From Pseudonocardia parietis (GTDB lineage Bacteria; Actinomycetota; Actinomycetes; Mycobacteriales; Pseudonocardiaceae): a DNA stretch of 64,000 nucleotides. Numbering within the stretch: the first letter of the stretch is position 1; every line of letters begins with the position of its first letter. Both the position numbers and the translations under genes were made by a program. Positions 1 through 8,936 of this stretch are shown here, piece after piece. The DNA lies in assembly GCF_017876315.1 (NCBI RefSeq), contig NZ_JAGINU010000001.1, forward strand, positions 3,658,001 to 3,722,000, in the 5' to 3' direction. A model generated the notes under the pieces. That model was not told the DNA's origin, searched no databases, and was given only the letters and a program-made list of their open reading frames with translations.

Positions 1-527
1 TGGACCCGGCGGCGCTGGAGAAGGAGAAGGTGTTCGTGCAGCTGTGCGACACCTTCGGGCTGCCGCTGGTGTTCCTGCACGACGTGCCCGGCCTGATGAT
101 CGGTACCCAGGCAGAGCGGGGCGGGATCCTGCACGGCTACGAGGCGCTGGTCTCGGCGATCACCGAGGCGACCGTGCCGAAGGTGGGCGTGGTGCTGCGC
201 AAGGCCTACGGCGGTGGGCACTTCGCGATGGGCGGGCGGCCGACCAAGCCGGACTTCCTCTACGCCTGGCCCTCGGCCGAACTGGGGTTCATGGCCCCGG
301 AGACCGGGATCCGCACGATCCACCGCCGCCGGCTGGAGCGGGTGCTGGCCGAGCAGGGGCCCGAGGCCCACGCCGAGCTCGTCGCCGAGCTCACGGCCGA
401 GTGGATCAGCGAGGCGGAGCCGTGGGAGGCCGCCGCGAACCTGTCGCTCGACGACATCATCGAACCCGGGCGGACCCGGGACGTCGTGGCGGCGAGCATC
501 GACATCGCGTCGGGAGGTGCGTTGTGA
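1..527 (+). CDS. acyl-CoA carboxylase, carboxyltransferase (beta) subunit, C-terminal part
   Basis: This is the 3' end of a biotin-dependent carboxyltransferase gene; the reading frame is open from base 3, so the start lies outside the window. The visible 175 or so residues cover the C-terminal crotonase-like half. The segment LPLVFLHDVPGLMIG and the glycine-rich VVLRKAYGGGHFAMGG form the acyl-CoA and carboxybiotin oxyanion pockets in this family. The enzyme transfers CO2 from biotin to an acyl-CoA in the cytoplasm. The next gene, an enoyl-CoA hydratase, begins inside its stop codon (4-bp overlap), so both are translated together. This pairing is typical of branched-chain or terpenoid acyl-CoA degradation (methylcrotonyl-CoA or geranyl-CoA type). 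The substrate cannot be read from this fragment. Confidence 0.88.
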   Translation, partial: DPAALEKEKVFVQLCDTFGLPLVFLHDVPGLMIGTQAERGGILHGYEALVSAITEATVPKVGVVLRKAYGGGHFAMGGRPTKPDFLYAWPSAELGFMAPETGIRTIHRRRLERVLAEQGPEAHAELVAELTAEWISEAEPWEAAANLSLDDIIEPGRTRDVVAASIDIASGGAL

Positions 528-1336
528 GCAGCAGCGACCGTGGGAGCTCGGCGAGCAACCTGAGGGTCGAGAAGCACGAGGTGGACGACGGCCGGCTGAC
601 CGTCGCCGTCCTGACCATCGACGACCCGGCGCGGCTGAACGCGATGGGCCGCGCCTTCTGGCCCGAGCTGCGGGCGGCGCTGACCGCGCTGGAGACCGAC
701 GGCCGCACCCGGGCCGTGATCATCACCGGGGCGGGGACGAAGGCGTTCTCGGCCGGTGGGGACATCGCGAGCTTCGCCGAGCTGACCGACGTCACCGCCA
801 AGCGCGCGTTCCAGCAGGACTGCATGCGCAGCTTCGCCGCGGTCGAGGAGTCCCCGCTGCCGGTGATCGCCGCGGTGAACGGCTACGCGATGGGGGGCGG
901 CTGCGAGCTGGCACTGGCCTGCGACGTCGTGGTCGCGTCGGACACCGCGGTGTTCGGCATGCCGGAGAGCGCGGTCGGGCTGGTCCCCGGCTTCGGGGTG
1001 CTGCGCGCCCCCTCGGTGATCGGCCGGCACTGGACCAAGCTGCTCATGTTCTCCGGCGAGCGGGTCGACGCCGCGACCGCGATGCAGATCGGCCTGGTGC
1101 AGAAGGTGGTGCCCGCCGCCGAGCTGATGGACACCGCGCACCGGATGGCGGGCCGCATCGCCGGGATGGCACCGCTCGCGCTGGCCACGGGTAAGAACCT
1201 GGTCAACCGGGGTGTGGACCGCGGCGAGTGGGACCACTCCACGGCCGCGCTGACGACCCTGCACGGCACGGCCGACGCGGCCGAGGGCATCGCGGCGTTC
1301 GTCGGGAAGCGCGCACCGAGGTTCGAGGGGCGATAG
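524..1336 (+). CDS. enoyl-CoA hydratase/isomerase family protein
   Basis: A 270-residue crotonase-fold protein. The GTG start overlaps the upstream stop and has the ribosome site GGGAGG ten bases before it. Family features are the early oxyanion-hole stretch KAFSAGGDIASF and the second glycine-rich helix NGYAMGGGCELALACD, followed by PESAVGLVPGFG. Such enzymes hydrate or isomerise enoyl-CoA thioesters in the cytoplasm. Directly after a carboxyltransferase, it could be a glutaconyl-CoA-type hydratase acting on the carboxylated product. The exact reaction (hydratase, isomerase or dehalogenase-like) is not decided by the motifs. A GTG-started frame further upstream in the same phase is not needed and would overlap the carboxylase. 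Confidence 0.85.
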   Translation: MSSSDRGSSASNLRVEKHEVDDGRLTVAVLTIDDPARLNAMGRAFWPELRAALTALETDGRTRAVIITGAGTKAFSAGGDIASFAELTDVTAKRAFQQDCMRSFAAVEESPLPVIAAVNGYAMGGGCELALACDVVVASDTAVFGMPESAVGLVPGFGVLRAPSVIGRHWTKLLMFSGERVDAATAMQIGLVQKVVPAAELMDTAHRMAGRIAGMAPLALATGKNLVNRGVDRGEWDHSTAALTTLHGTADAAEGIAAFVGKRAPRFEGR

Positions 1337-2137
1337 ATGGATCCGTTCGTCGCGCTGATGCGCCGCTACGTCAACGACTACACGAACCGCCAGGACGTCT
1401 CGGTCTGTGCCGAGATCATGGAGCCGGACTACACGCTGCGGATGGGGCCGCACGAGGTGGCCGGCCGCGACGACCTCTACATCCCGGCGTCGCAGAAGCA
1501 GTTCGCGCAGTTCCCGGGGCTGTGCCTGACGGTGCACGAGATCGTGACCAACGGTGACCGCCTCGTGATGCGGTTCTCCGAGCACGGCCGCTCGATGCGC
1601 CACGACGGCCGCGCCGCGGCGTGGGGCGGCCTCGGTCTCTACCGGTGGAACGGGCGCCGGTTGCTGGACAACTCCGTCGAGCAGGACTACCTGGCCCGGC
1701 GCCGGCAGCTCGCCTCCGGGATACCGGCCGCGGTCGAACCGCCGGCCGTCGCGCCGTGGGACGTGGTGGCCGAGCCCCCGGACCGGGCCGCCGAGTCCGT
1801 GGTGCGGACGTGGCTCGACGCCGCGGACGCCGCCGGCCCGGTGGTGATGGACGACGGGGCGCCGGAACCGCTGCTGGTCGACGCGTCGACCGAGGTGGAC
1901 GACCTGTTCTCGGCCGGGACGAGGGTGGCCTTCCGGGTCACCCGCACCGGCACCTACACCGGCGGGCTCGGGCCCGACGCCGGGATCGACGACGCCGCGC
2001 TGGCCGGGACGACCGGCAGCCTGCACCTGGTCGGTCTCGTCACGGTGACCGGCGGCCGGGTGACCGGTGGCCGGATCATCCGGGACCGGCTCGGCCTGGC
2101 CCGGAGCCTGACCCGCCCCTGGGTCGCGAGTGCCTGA
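1337..2137 (+). CDS. tandem NTF2/SnoaL-like domain protein
   Basis: A 266-residue protein whose ATG follows the previous stop codon directly. The first 130 residues look like a SnoaL/NTF2-like cone-shaped fold: an N-terminal helix (FVALMRRYVNDYTNRQD), then alternating strands ending in a Trp/Tyr-rich LYRWNGRRLLDN. Residues 150-266 look like a weaker second copy after a proline-rich linker. Proteins of this kind act as small-molecule isomerases, hydratases or cyclases, or simply bind ligands. It lies between an enoyl-CoA hydratase and a P450 in one tight operon, so a role on the same catabolic substrate is likely. No catalytic residue can be named with confidence. Confidence 0.6.
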   Translation: MDPFVALMRRYVNDYTNRQDVSVCAEIMEPDYTLRMGPHEVAGRDDLYIPASQKQFAQFPGLCLTVHEIVTNGDRLVMRFSEHGRSMRHDGRAAAWGGLGLYRWNGRRLLDNSVEQDYLARRRQLASGIPAAVEPPAVAPWDVVAEPPDRAAESVVRTWLDAADAAGPVVMDDGAPEPLLVDASTEVDDLFSAGTRVAFRVTRTGTYTGGLGPDAGIDDAALAGTTGSLHLVGLVTVTGGRVTGGRIIRDRLGLARSLTRPWVASA

Positions 2138-2147
2138 GGAGCTGACG

Positions 2148-3404
2148 ATGACCGGAACCGGAGGCACCGCCTTCACCGACGACCTGCTGACCCCGGCGGC
2201 GAGCGGCGATCCGTACCCGCTGCTGCACGCCCTGCGCGAGACCGACCCGGTGCACTGGAGCGCCGCGCACCGGGCCTGGCTGATCACCCGCTACGACGAC
2301 AACTCCGCCTCGTTCCAGAACAAGGCGTTCTCCAGCGACCGGGTCCGGCCGCTGCTGGCGGCCCGGGCGGACCGGCCGGAGCGGGCCCGCGAGCCGTCCG
2401 CCAGCGACACCGTGCTCGGCCTGATCGCGGACTGGATGGTCGTGTCCGACCCGCCGGCACACACCCGGCTGCGCAAGCTGGCCGCCGGCGCCTTCAAGGG
2501 CCAGCGGATCGCCGCGATGACCGAGCAGATCACCGCGATCGTCGACACCCACATCGACGGCTTCCTGCAGGAGTCCGGCCCCGCCGACCTGATCGCCGGG
2601 ATCGCCTACCCGCTCCCGGCGACCGTGATCGCGACGATGCTCGGGGCGCCCCCCGAGGACCGCGACCGGTTCCGCGAGTGGTCCGACGAGCTCGCGCTCG
2701 TCGCGTTCGGCACCGGCGGCGCTGCCCGGGCGGACCGGCACGAGCGGGCGCTGCGTGGCCTGCAGGAGATGGCCGCCTACTTCCGGTCGCTGGTGGAGTA
2801 CCGGCGGCGCGAGCCCGGCGAGGACATGCTGTCCGCGCTGATGGCCAAGGAGGGCGACGACCGGCTGTCCGACGACGAGCTCGTCGCGATGTGCGCACTG
2901 CTGCTGTTCGCCGGGCACGAGACCACCACCAACTCGATCGCGAACTCGATCCTCGCCCTGCTGCGCCATCCCGAGCAGCTGGAGCGGCTCCGGGCCGAGC
3001 CCGAGCTGATCGGCACCGCGGTCGAGGAGCTGCTGCGCTTCGACGGTCCGATCAAGGTCCTCAACCGCTGGGTGGTCGCCGAGACCGAGGTGCGTGGCAC
3101 CGTCATCCGGCCCGGCGAGCGGGTGCACCTGATCCTGGCCTCGGCCAACCGCGACCCGGAGAAGTTCACCGACCCGGACGTGCTCGACATCGGGCGCAGC
3201 CCGAACCCGCACATCGCGTTCGGCAAGGGGATCCACGCCTGCATCGGCGCGCAGCTCGCCCGGACCGAGACCCGGATCGCGGTCGCCCGCATCGTCGAGC
3301 GGATGCCGGGGCTGGCACTCGCCGGTGACCCGGAGTGGAAGTCGGTACTGGCCTCGCGATCGCTGGAGGCGCTGCCGGTCACACACGGTGGAGGGCGCTC
3401 ATGA
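2148..3404 (+). CDS. cytochrome P450
   Basis: A soluble bacterial-type P450 of 418 residues. The oxygen-activation motif AGHETT is at about residues 255-260, the K-helix ExxR is in EELLRFDGP, and the haem loop FGKGIHACIG places the cysteine ligand at Cys365. It would hydroxylate a hydrophobic substrate using electrons from the ferredoxin encoded next, whose start overlaps its stop (ATGA). I chose the ATG at 2148 because GAGGAG lies seven bases upstream; an earlier in-frame GTG at 2130 overlaps the previous gene and lacks a ribosome site. CYP107/CYP125-like families have this length, but the subfamily and substrate are not clear from sequence alone. Confidence 0.95.
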   Translation: MTGTGGTAFTDDLLTPAASGDPYPLLHALRETDPVHWSAAHRAWLITRYDDNSASFQNKAFSSDRVRPLLAARADRPERAREPSASDTVLGLIADWMVVSDPPAHTRLRKLAAGAFKGQRIAAMTEQITAIVDTHIDGFLQESGPADLIAGIAYPLPATVIATMLGAPPEDRDRFREWSDELALVAFGTGGAARADRHERALRGLQEMAAYFRSLVEYRRREPGEDMLSALMAKEGDDRLSDDELVAMCALLLFAGHETTTNSIANSILALLRHPEQLERLRAEPELIGTAVEELLRFDGPIKVLNRWVVAETEVRGTVIRPGERVHLILASANRDPEKFTDPDVLDIGRSPNPHIAFGKGIHACIGAQLARTETRIAVARIVERMPGLALAGDPEWKSVLASRSLEALPVTHGGGRS

Positions 3405-3595
3405 GGGTGGGGCTGGTGCCCGGGGTGTGCGAGGGCCACGCCCAGTGCTACGTGGTCGACGCCGACCTGTTCCCGCTCGACGACGACGGCTTCTCCGCGC
3501 TCGAGGAGGACCGTGAGGTGCCGCCGGGGGAGGAGCAGGAGGCCGAGCTCGGCGTCGCCGCGTGCCCGGTACGCGCGCTGCGGGTGCTGCCGTGA
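3401..3595 (+). CDS. 3Fe-4S ferredoxin, P450 electron donor
   Basis: A 64-residue acidic ferredoxin. It has only three cluster cysteines, Cys10, Cys16 and Cys55 (the last in ACPVRAL). The C-x5-C...C-P layout marks the single 3Fe-4S ferredoxins that serve actinobacterial P450s. The ATG overlaps the P450 stop, and its own stop overlaps the GTG of the next reductase. The three genes form a translationally coupled electron chain. The downstream flavoprotein is not a classical ferredoxin reductase, so the NAD(P)H-to-ferredoxin step may be served by it or by a distant gene. Confidence 0.92.
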   Translation: MRVGLVPGVCEGHAQCYVVDADLFPLDDDGFSALEEDREVPPGEEQEAELGVAACPVRALRVLP

Positions 3596-5490
3596 ACGTG
3601 CTGTTCACCCCGGTCCGGCTGGGCCCGCTCACCCTGAAGAACCGGCTGGTCATGGCGCCGATGGGCACCTGCCTGGACAACGGCGGTTACGTCACCGAGG
3701 ACACCGTGGCCTACTACCGCCGGCGCGCCGAGGGCGGCGTCGGGGCGATCACGGTGGAGGGCTGCCTGGTCTCCGGCGACACCGTCGGGCCGGAGCCGCG
3801 GATCAGCGGGCCGGAGTTCGTCCCGGGCCTGCGCCGGATCGTCGAGGAGCTGGAGCCCTTCGACGTGGCGGTCGGCGTGCAGCTCATGCACCCCGGCCGG
3901 CAGGTCGTCGAGGGGCCGTCCGTCGCGCCGTCCCCGGTGCCGCTGAACTCGGCCGCTCCGGTGCCGCACGAGCTGACGGTCGGTGAGATCGAGCGGATCG
4001 TCGAGGACTACGCGCGGGCGGCCCGGTTCGCCCGCGAGGCCGGGTTCACCTACCTCGAGGTGCACGGGGCGCACGGCTACCTGCCGTCGAACTTCCTGTC
4101 GCCGCAGCACAACCACCGCACCGACGCCTACGGCGGCACGCTGGAGAACCGGGCGCGGTTCTCGGTGGAGATCGCGCGCGCGATCGGCGCGGCGTGCGAT
4201 CTGCCGCTGGTCTGGCGGCTGAACGGGACCGACGCGGAGCCGGGCGGGTTCGACCCGGAGTCCGCGGTCGCCGTCGCCGGGATGATCGAGCGGGCGGGTG
4301 CCGCCTCGATCTCGGTGTCCTCGGGCACCTGGCTGACCCTGCAGCAGACGCTCGCGCCGATGTCGGTCCCGCGCGGGCACATGCTGGACCTGGTGCGGGC
4401 GGTGAAGAAGGAGGTCTCCGTCCCGGTGATGGCGGTCGGCCGGCTCGACGACCCCGACCTGGCCGAGGCCGTGGTGGAGCAGGGTGACGCGGACATGGTG
4501 CTGCTCGGCCGGGGCCTGATCGCCGAGCCCGACTGGCCGCTGCTGGTCCGCGACGCCCGGCGCGACGAGCTGCGCCCGTGCATCGCCTGCAACGCCTGCG
4601 TCGACCTGGTCGGGCGCGGGGAACGGGCGCGTTGCGCGGTGAATCCCGAGGTCGGCCGGGAGCTCACGTGGGCCGTCGAGCCGGCGGCACGGCTGCGGCG
4701 GGTGATGGTCGTCGGCTCCGGACCCGCGGGTCTGGAGGCGGCGCGACTGGCCCGGCTGCGCGGGCACGAGGTGTCGGTCTGGGAACGCGACCCGGAGCTC
4801 GGCGGGAAGCTGACGGTCGCGGGACTGGCGCCGAGCAAGCACGAGGTGCTGCGGTTCCGCGATCACCAGATCGCCCGGCTGGCGGCGCTCGGCGTCGAGC
4901 TGCACACGTCGGCCCCGGTCACGGCGAGGATCGTGAAGGAGCAGGGACCGGACGTCCTGATCGTCGCGACCGGCGCCGATCCGCTCGTGCCGCCCATCCC
5001 GGGCATCGACGGCCCGACCGTCCACGATGCCCAGCGTTTCCTGCGCGGCGAGGTCGAGGTGCCGCCCGGGACCCGGCTCGTCGTCGTCGGGGGTAGCGCC
5101 ACCGGCTGCGAGACGGCGGAGCTGATGCGGGCCGGCGGGGCCGAGGTGACCGTCGTCGAGATGCGACGCGGCGTCGGCCGGGGGATCGAGGCGATCACCC
5201 GTCGTCAGATGGTGCGCCAGCTGCGCCACGACGGGGTGGAGCTCCTGGTGAACGCCACGGTCGTCGACATCGAGCCGGGCCTGGTCCGCTGGAGGGCGAC
5301 CGACGGAGCCGTCCACGAGCTCCCCGCGGACCTGGTCGCGCTGGCCATCGGCTGGCGGCCGACCGGGTCGTCCGTCCTCGAGGACCTGGAACCGGGCGAC
5401 ATCGAGGTGCGGGTGCTGGGTGACGCGGACTCGCCCGCCGACTTCGTGCGTGCCATCAACGCGGGAGCCGACGCGGCACTCGCCCTCTGA
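3592..5490 (+). CDS. FMN/4Fe-4S/FAD oxidoreductase (2,4-dienoyl-CoA reductase / TMADH family)
   Basis: A 632-residue fusion. An Old Yellow Enzyme TIM barrel (about 1-325) starts with LFTPVRLGPLTLKNRLVMAPM, and the active-site region contains GAHGYLPSNFLSP. A 4Fe-4S site follows with Cys330, Cys333, Cys336 and Cys348; the spacing (x2, x2, x11) is closer to trimethylamine dehydrogenase than to Escherichia coli FadH. Then come an FAD motif (GSGPAGLEAA) and an NAD(P) motif (GGSATGCETAE). The family reduces alpha,beta-unsaturated thioesters or ketones, or oxidises amines. Its position at the end of the hydratase-P450-ferredoxin operon suggests an enoyl or dienoyl reduction step. The GTG start at 3592 overlaps the ferredoxin stop by four bases. 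Confidence 0.9.
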   Translation: MNVLFTPVRLGPLTLKNRLVMAPMGTCLDNGGYVTEDTVAYYRRRAEGGVGAITVEGCLVSGDTVGPEPRISGPEFVPGLRRIVEELEPFDVAVGVQLMHPGRQVVEGPSVAPSPVPLNSAAPVPHELTVGEIERIVEDYARAARFAREAGFTYLEVHGAHGYLPSNFLSPQHNHRTDAYGGTLENRARFSVEIARAIGAACDLPLVWRLNGTDAEPGGFDPESAVAVAGMIERAGAASISVSSGTWLTLQQTLAPMSVPRGHMLDLVRAVKKEVSVPVMAVGRLDDPDLAEAVVEQGDADMVLLGRGLIAEPDWPLLVRDARRDELRPCIACNACVDLVGRGERARCAVNPEVGRELTWAVEPAARLRRVMVVGSGPAGLEAARLARLRGHEVSVWERDPELGGKLTVAGLAPSKHEVLRFRDHQIARLAALGVELHTSAPVTARIVKEQGPDVLIVATGADPLVPPIPGIDGPTVHDAQRFLRGEVEVPPGTRLVVVGGSATGCETAELMRAGGAEVTVVEMRRGVGRGIEAITRRQMVRQLRHDGVELLVNATVVDIEPGLVRWRATDGAVHELPADLVALAIGWRPTGSSVLEDLEPGDIEVRVLGDADSPADFVRAINAGADAALAL

Positions 5491-5515
5491 GGCCGGTGAC
5501 GGCCGCGGGACCTGG

Positions 5516-6466
5516 TCACGGCACGGATTCGGGCGGTGCCTCGGCCCGCAGCTCCCTGCGTCGCCCGCTGTGGCGCAGGGCATGCGCCAGCAGGTCGGCG
5601 GCCGGACCTGTCGGGTGCGCGGCCTGCCGCCAGACCGCCCGCAGCTCCCGGCGGAGCTCGAGATCCTCGGTGCGGATCTCGATCAGGTCGCCGGACAGGA
5701 GATCTGCGCCGACGACGAGCTCGCTCACCAGCGCGGGGCCGGCGCCGGCCAGCACGGCGCTGCGGACCGCGCTGCTCGACCCGAGTTCGAGCAGGGGCGC
5801 GACGAGCTCGACACCGTGATGCGCCGCGGCGAGCTCGGCGGTGTCGCGGGTTCCCGATCCCGGTTCGCGGTGGACCAGCCGGGTCCCGGCCAGCTCCTGC
5901 GGTCCGACCGGTCGGTGCCGCCGCCGGGCGAACCGATGCCCCGGTGCGACCACCAGGACCAGACGGTCGTGCGCGACCGTGCGCGAGTGCAGCCCGTCGA
6001 GCTCGCCCGGCGACTCGATGAACCCGAGATCGGCGGTTCCCCGGCGGACGACCTCGCACACCCGGCGCGAGTTCATCACGTCCAGACCGATGTGCAGTTC
6101 CGGCGACGTGCGCCGGAACTCGCCGAGCCAGGCCGGGAGCAGGTGCTCGGCGACCGTCAGGCTCGCGGCGACGGTGAGCTGGGCGGTCCGCTGGCGTTGC
6201 AGGGCCTGGACCCCGTCGGTGAGGACGGCGAGCTCGTCGAGTACCCGGCCCGCCCAGCCGCAGACGAGGGTCCCCTCGGCGGTCAGCACCGAGCCGCGCC
6301 GGGAGCGGTCGAGCAGCCGGAAGCCGAAACGGCGTTCGAGGGCGTTGATCCGCTTGCTCGCCGCGGGCTGCGTCATCCCGACGCCGGCTGCGGCGGCTGT
6401 CAGGCTTCCCTGCTCACCGACCAGCACGAGCAGCTGCAACGAGGCGATGTCGGGCAGCCGGGTCAT
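5516..6466 (-). CDS. LysR-family transcriptional regulator (YeiE-like)
   Basis: A 316-residue LysR protein with an N-terminal winged helix (about 1-62, including GSLTAAAAGVGMTQPAASKR) and a periplasmic-binding-like effector domain. It is divergent from the YeiH-family exporter gene 70 bp away, the arrangement of yeiE-yeiH in enterobacteria and of many CbbR/CysB-like regulators beside sulfur exporters. The regulator therefore probably controls that exporter, with a LysR box in the 6467-6535 gap. I chose ATG 6466 (MTRLPD); a start nine codons further upstream (6493) is possible but would lengthen the tail before the helix. The effector is unknown; a sulfite-like ligand is inference from the synteny. 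Confidence 0.85.
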   Translation of the reverse strand: MTRLPDIASLQLLVLVGEQGSLTAAAAGVGMTQPAASKRINALERRFGFRLLDRSRRGSVLTAEGTLVCGWAGRVLDELAVLTDGVQALQRQRTAQLTVAASLTVAEHLLPAWLGEFRRTSPELHIGLDVMNSRRVCEVVRRGTADLGFIESPGELDGLHSRTVAHDRLVLVVAPGHRFARRRHRPVGPQELAGTRLVHREPGSGTRDTAELAAAHHGVELVAPLLELGSSSAVRSAVLAGAGPALVSELVVGADLLSGDLIEIRTEDLELRRELRAVWRQAAHPTGPAADLLAHALRHSGRRRELRAEAPPESVP

Positions 6467-6535
6467 TCCCGTGGGTGATGACGTGGGTTCCAAGACGGGC
6501 TACCTCCCCTCGTTCCTGATTGCCACAGTTCGGTC

Positions 6536-7558
6536 ATGACCACCTCCGACACACCTCCCACGGAACGCGACGGTGTCGCCGTCCGGATCCGTAGGGTCGC
6601 ACCGGGCCTGGTGGTCGCGGCACTCGCGACCGCGGTGGCGCTCGGCGTCAACGCTGCCCTACCGCCGGTCAGCGCGCTCACCGTCGCGGTCGTGCTCGGT
6701 GTGCTCGCCGCGCCGCTGATCCCGGAGCGGGCGCGCGAAGGACTGCGCTGGGGGACGCGGGCCTTCCTGCGCCTCGGTGTGGTCCTGCTGGGTCTGCAGC
6801 TCGGGCTCGGTGAGGTGCTCGGCCTCGGTCCGGTCACCGTGCTGGTCGTGGTGGTGGTCGTGCTGGTGGGGTTCGCGGGGACGCTACTGCTGGGGCGGCT
6901 CCTCGGGGTGTCCCGCGGCCTCGGCCTCCTGGTGGCCACCGGGTTCTCGATCTGTGGCGCCTCGGCGATCGCCGCGATGGACAGCGTGACCGAGTCCGAC
7001 AAGGAGGACGTCGCCACGGCCGTGACCCTCGTGACGCTGTACGGCAGCCTCGCCATCGCGCTCGTGCCGCTGATCGGGTCGGAGCTGGGGATGAGCGAGC
7101 ACCGGCTGGGCGCGTGGGCGGGGCTCAGCGTCCACGAGGTGGCCCAGGTCGTCGCCGCGGCCTCCCCGGCGGGCGCGGCCGCCGTGGCCGTCGCGGTCGT
7201 GGTGAAGCTGACGCGAGTGATCCTGCTGGCCCCGATGGTCGCCGGCGTCGGCCTCATGCACCGGCGGCGCGGCACCGGCGCCGGCGGGAAACGACCCCCC
7301 GTCGTCCCCCTGTTCGTCGTGGGCTTCCTCGCCATGATCGCGGCGCGCAGCACCGGCCTCGTCCCGGGGGCGGTGCTGTCGTTCACCGGAACGCTCACCA
7401 CGCTGCTGTTCGCCGCGGCCCTGTTCGGGCTCGGCAGCGAGGTCCGGCTCGGGAAACTCCTGCAGACGGGTAAGCGGGGGCTCGTCCTCGGTGCGCTCTC
7501 GACGCTGCTGGTCGGGTCGGTGTCCCTGGTCGCCATGAGCATCGGCGGGATCGGGTGA
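6536..7558 (+). CDS. yeiH: YeiH-family membrane exporter (UPF0324, putative sulfate/sulfite exporter)
   Basis: A 340-residue integral membrane protein of the conserved hypothetical 698/YeiH family, with about ten hydrophobic helices. Diagnostic stretches are ATGFSICGASAIAAM and WAGLSVHEVAQVVAA, both strongly conserved in the family. Members are annotated as putative sulfate or sulfite exporters; direct transport data are scarce. The divergent LysR gene is the usual partner. In this window the gene is close to a phosphosulfolactate synthase that would use sulfite, so handling of surplus sulfite is a reasonable but unproven role. A 94-bp gap separates it from larC, with no obvious feature. Confidence 0.88.
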   Translation: MTTSDTPPTERDGVAVRIRRVAPGLVVAALATAVALGVNAALPPVSALTVAVVLGVLAAPLIPERAREGLRWGTRAFLRLGVVLLGLQLGLGEVLGLGPVTVLVVVVVVLVGFAGTLLLGRLLGVSRGLGLLVATGFSICGASAIAAMDSVTESDKEDVATAVTLVTLYGSLAIALVPLIGSELGMSEHRLGAWAGLSVHEVAQVVAAASPAGAAAVAVAVVVKLTRVILLAPMVAGVGLMHRRRGTGAGGKRPPVVPLFVVGFLAMIAARSTGLVPGAVLSFTGTLTTLLFAAALFGLGSEVRLGKLLQTGKRGLVLGALSTLLVGSVSLVAMSIGGIG

Positions 7559-7652
7559 GTACGGTGCCCCAGTCCCGGTGTCCGACCCGGTAGGGAGTGA
7601 GCTGCGTGCCGCCGGTCAATCGTCCTCGCCCCGCCGGGTACGGCGAACCCCG

Positions 7653-8936
7653 ATGACCAGGACCGCATGGATCGACGCGGGGAACGGCGCCGCCGGCGAC
7701 ATGCTTCTCGCGGCGTCGGTGGACGCGGGGGCGTCGCTCGAGGCCGTCCGCGCTGCGCTCGCCTCGCTCCCCCTGACCGGCGGCGACCGGATCGACCTAC
7801 GGATCCGGGAGGTGCGCCGGCACGGGCTGCGCGCCGGCTACGCGGAGGTGCGGGCGACCCCGTCGACGGTGCACCGCACGCCGGGCGACGTCCGGTCCCT
7901 GCTCGCCGGTTCGGCGGCGCCGTCCGACGCGGTTCGCTTCGCGACGTCGGTGTTCGACCGCCTGGCCCGCGCCGAGGCCGCCGTGCACGGGGTCGACGTC
8001 GAGCAGGTCCACTTCCACGAGGTCGGCGCACTGGACTCCATCGCCGACGTGCTCGGTGTCGCGGTGGCATTCGGTGAGCTCGGGCTCCTCGACGCCCGGG
8101 CGAGGGTGGTGGCGTCGCCGGTCGCTCTCGGCTCGGGCTCGGTCCGTGCGGCCCACGGCAGGCTCCCGGTGCCGGCACCCGCGGTGCTGCGGATCGTGGC
8201 CGAGGCGGGAATCCCGATCGCCTCGCACCCCGCCCGGTTCGAGCTCTGCACCCCCACCGGCGCCGCACTGATCGCGGAGATCGCCGACGAGTGGGGCCCG
8301 CTCCCCGCGTCGACGGTCTCGGCCGTCGGCGTCGGTGCCGGGACCGCGGACCCGGCCGAGCACCCGAACACACTGCGACTCGTGCTCGGGGACCGGCGCG
8401 AGGCGACGACCGGCGACCCGGCCCCGTGGCGACGGGAAGAGCTGCTCACAGTCGAGACGACGGTCGACGATCTGGATCCTCGACGGTGGCCCGACGTCCT
8501 GGAGTCGCTGCACGACACCGGAGCCCTCGATGCCTGGCTGACCCCGGTCCTCATGCGGAAGGGGCGGCCCGGTCACGTGCTCACCGTTCTCGTCGCCCCC
8601 GCCGTACTCGACGCGGTCGTGGTGCGGATCTTCGAGGTCACGTCGACGCTCGGCGTCCGGGTGCGGGGGGTCGAGCGACGGTCGCTGCACCGGGACGAGA
8701 TCCGCGTGGACCTCGGGAGCGGCGCGGTCGCGGTGAAGCGGGGGCTGCTCGCCGGCCGGGTCGTCACGGTGCAGCCGGAGTACCGGGAGATCCGGGAGCT
8801 CGCCGAGCGCACGGGACTGCCGGTGGACGAACTGCTCGACCTGGCGAGGACGACGGCACGGGCGGAGGGGACCGGCCCGCGACCGCCGGGCGAACCCGGA
8901 CCGGGCGCGGGACCGGGCCCCGGGGATCAGCCGTAG
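7653..8936 (+). CDS. larC: LarC, nickel insertion protein for the nickel-pincer cofactor
   Basis: A 427-residue LarC (DUF111). It begins with the family motif seen here as AWIDAGNGAAGDMLLAA, has VEQVHFHEVGALDSIADV near residue 115, and a C-terminal LarC2-like half starting at TVETTVDDLDPRRWPDVLE. LarC is a CTP-dependent nickel insertase that completes the pyridinium-3,5-dithiocarboxylate mononucleotide nickel cofactor used by lactate racemase-type enzymes. In Lactobacillus plantarum the two halves are joined by a frameshift; here they are one frame. larB and larE lie 0.9-3.5 kb downstream. ATG 7653 is chosen because the family homology begins there. Its 3' end overlaps the convergent amidohydrolase gene by 10 bp. 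Confidence 0.92.
   Translation: MTRTAWIDAGNGAAGDMLLAASVDAGASLEAVRAALASLPLTGGDRIDLRIREVRRHGLRAGYAEVRATPSTVHRTPGDVRSLLAGSAAPSDAVRFATSVFDRLARAEAAVHGVDVEQVHFHEVGALDSIADVLGVAVAFGELGLLDARARVVASPVALGSGSVRAAHGRLPVPAPAVLRIVAEAGIPIASHPARFELCTPTGAALIAEIADEWGPLPASTVSAVGVGAGTADPAEHPNTLRLVLGDRREATTGDPAPWRREELLTVETTVDDLDPRRWPDVLESLHDTGALDAWLTPVLMRKGRPGHVLTVLVAPAVLDAVVVRIFEVTSTLGVRVRGVERRSLHRDEIRVDLGSGAVAVKRGLLAGRVVTVQPEYREIRELAERTGLPVDELLDLARTTARAEGTGPRPPGEPGPGAGPGPGDQP

Noticed and set aside
260-2287. Long minus-strand open frame opposite the enoyl-CoA hydratase and NTF2-like genes
   Set aside because: It is the antisense shadow of strongly biased coding frames, with His/Arg/Gly-rich text and no family motif.
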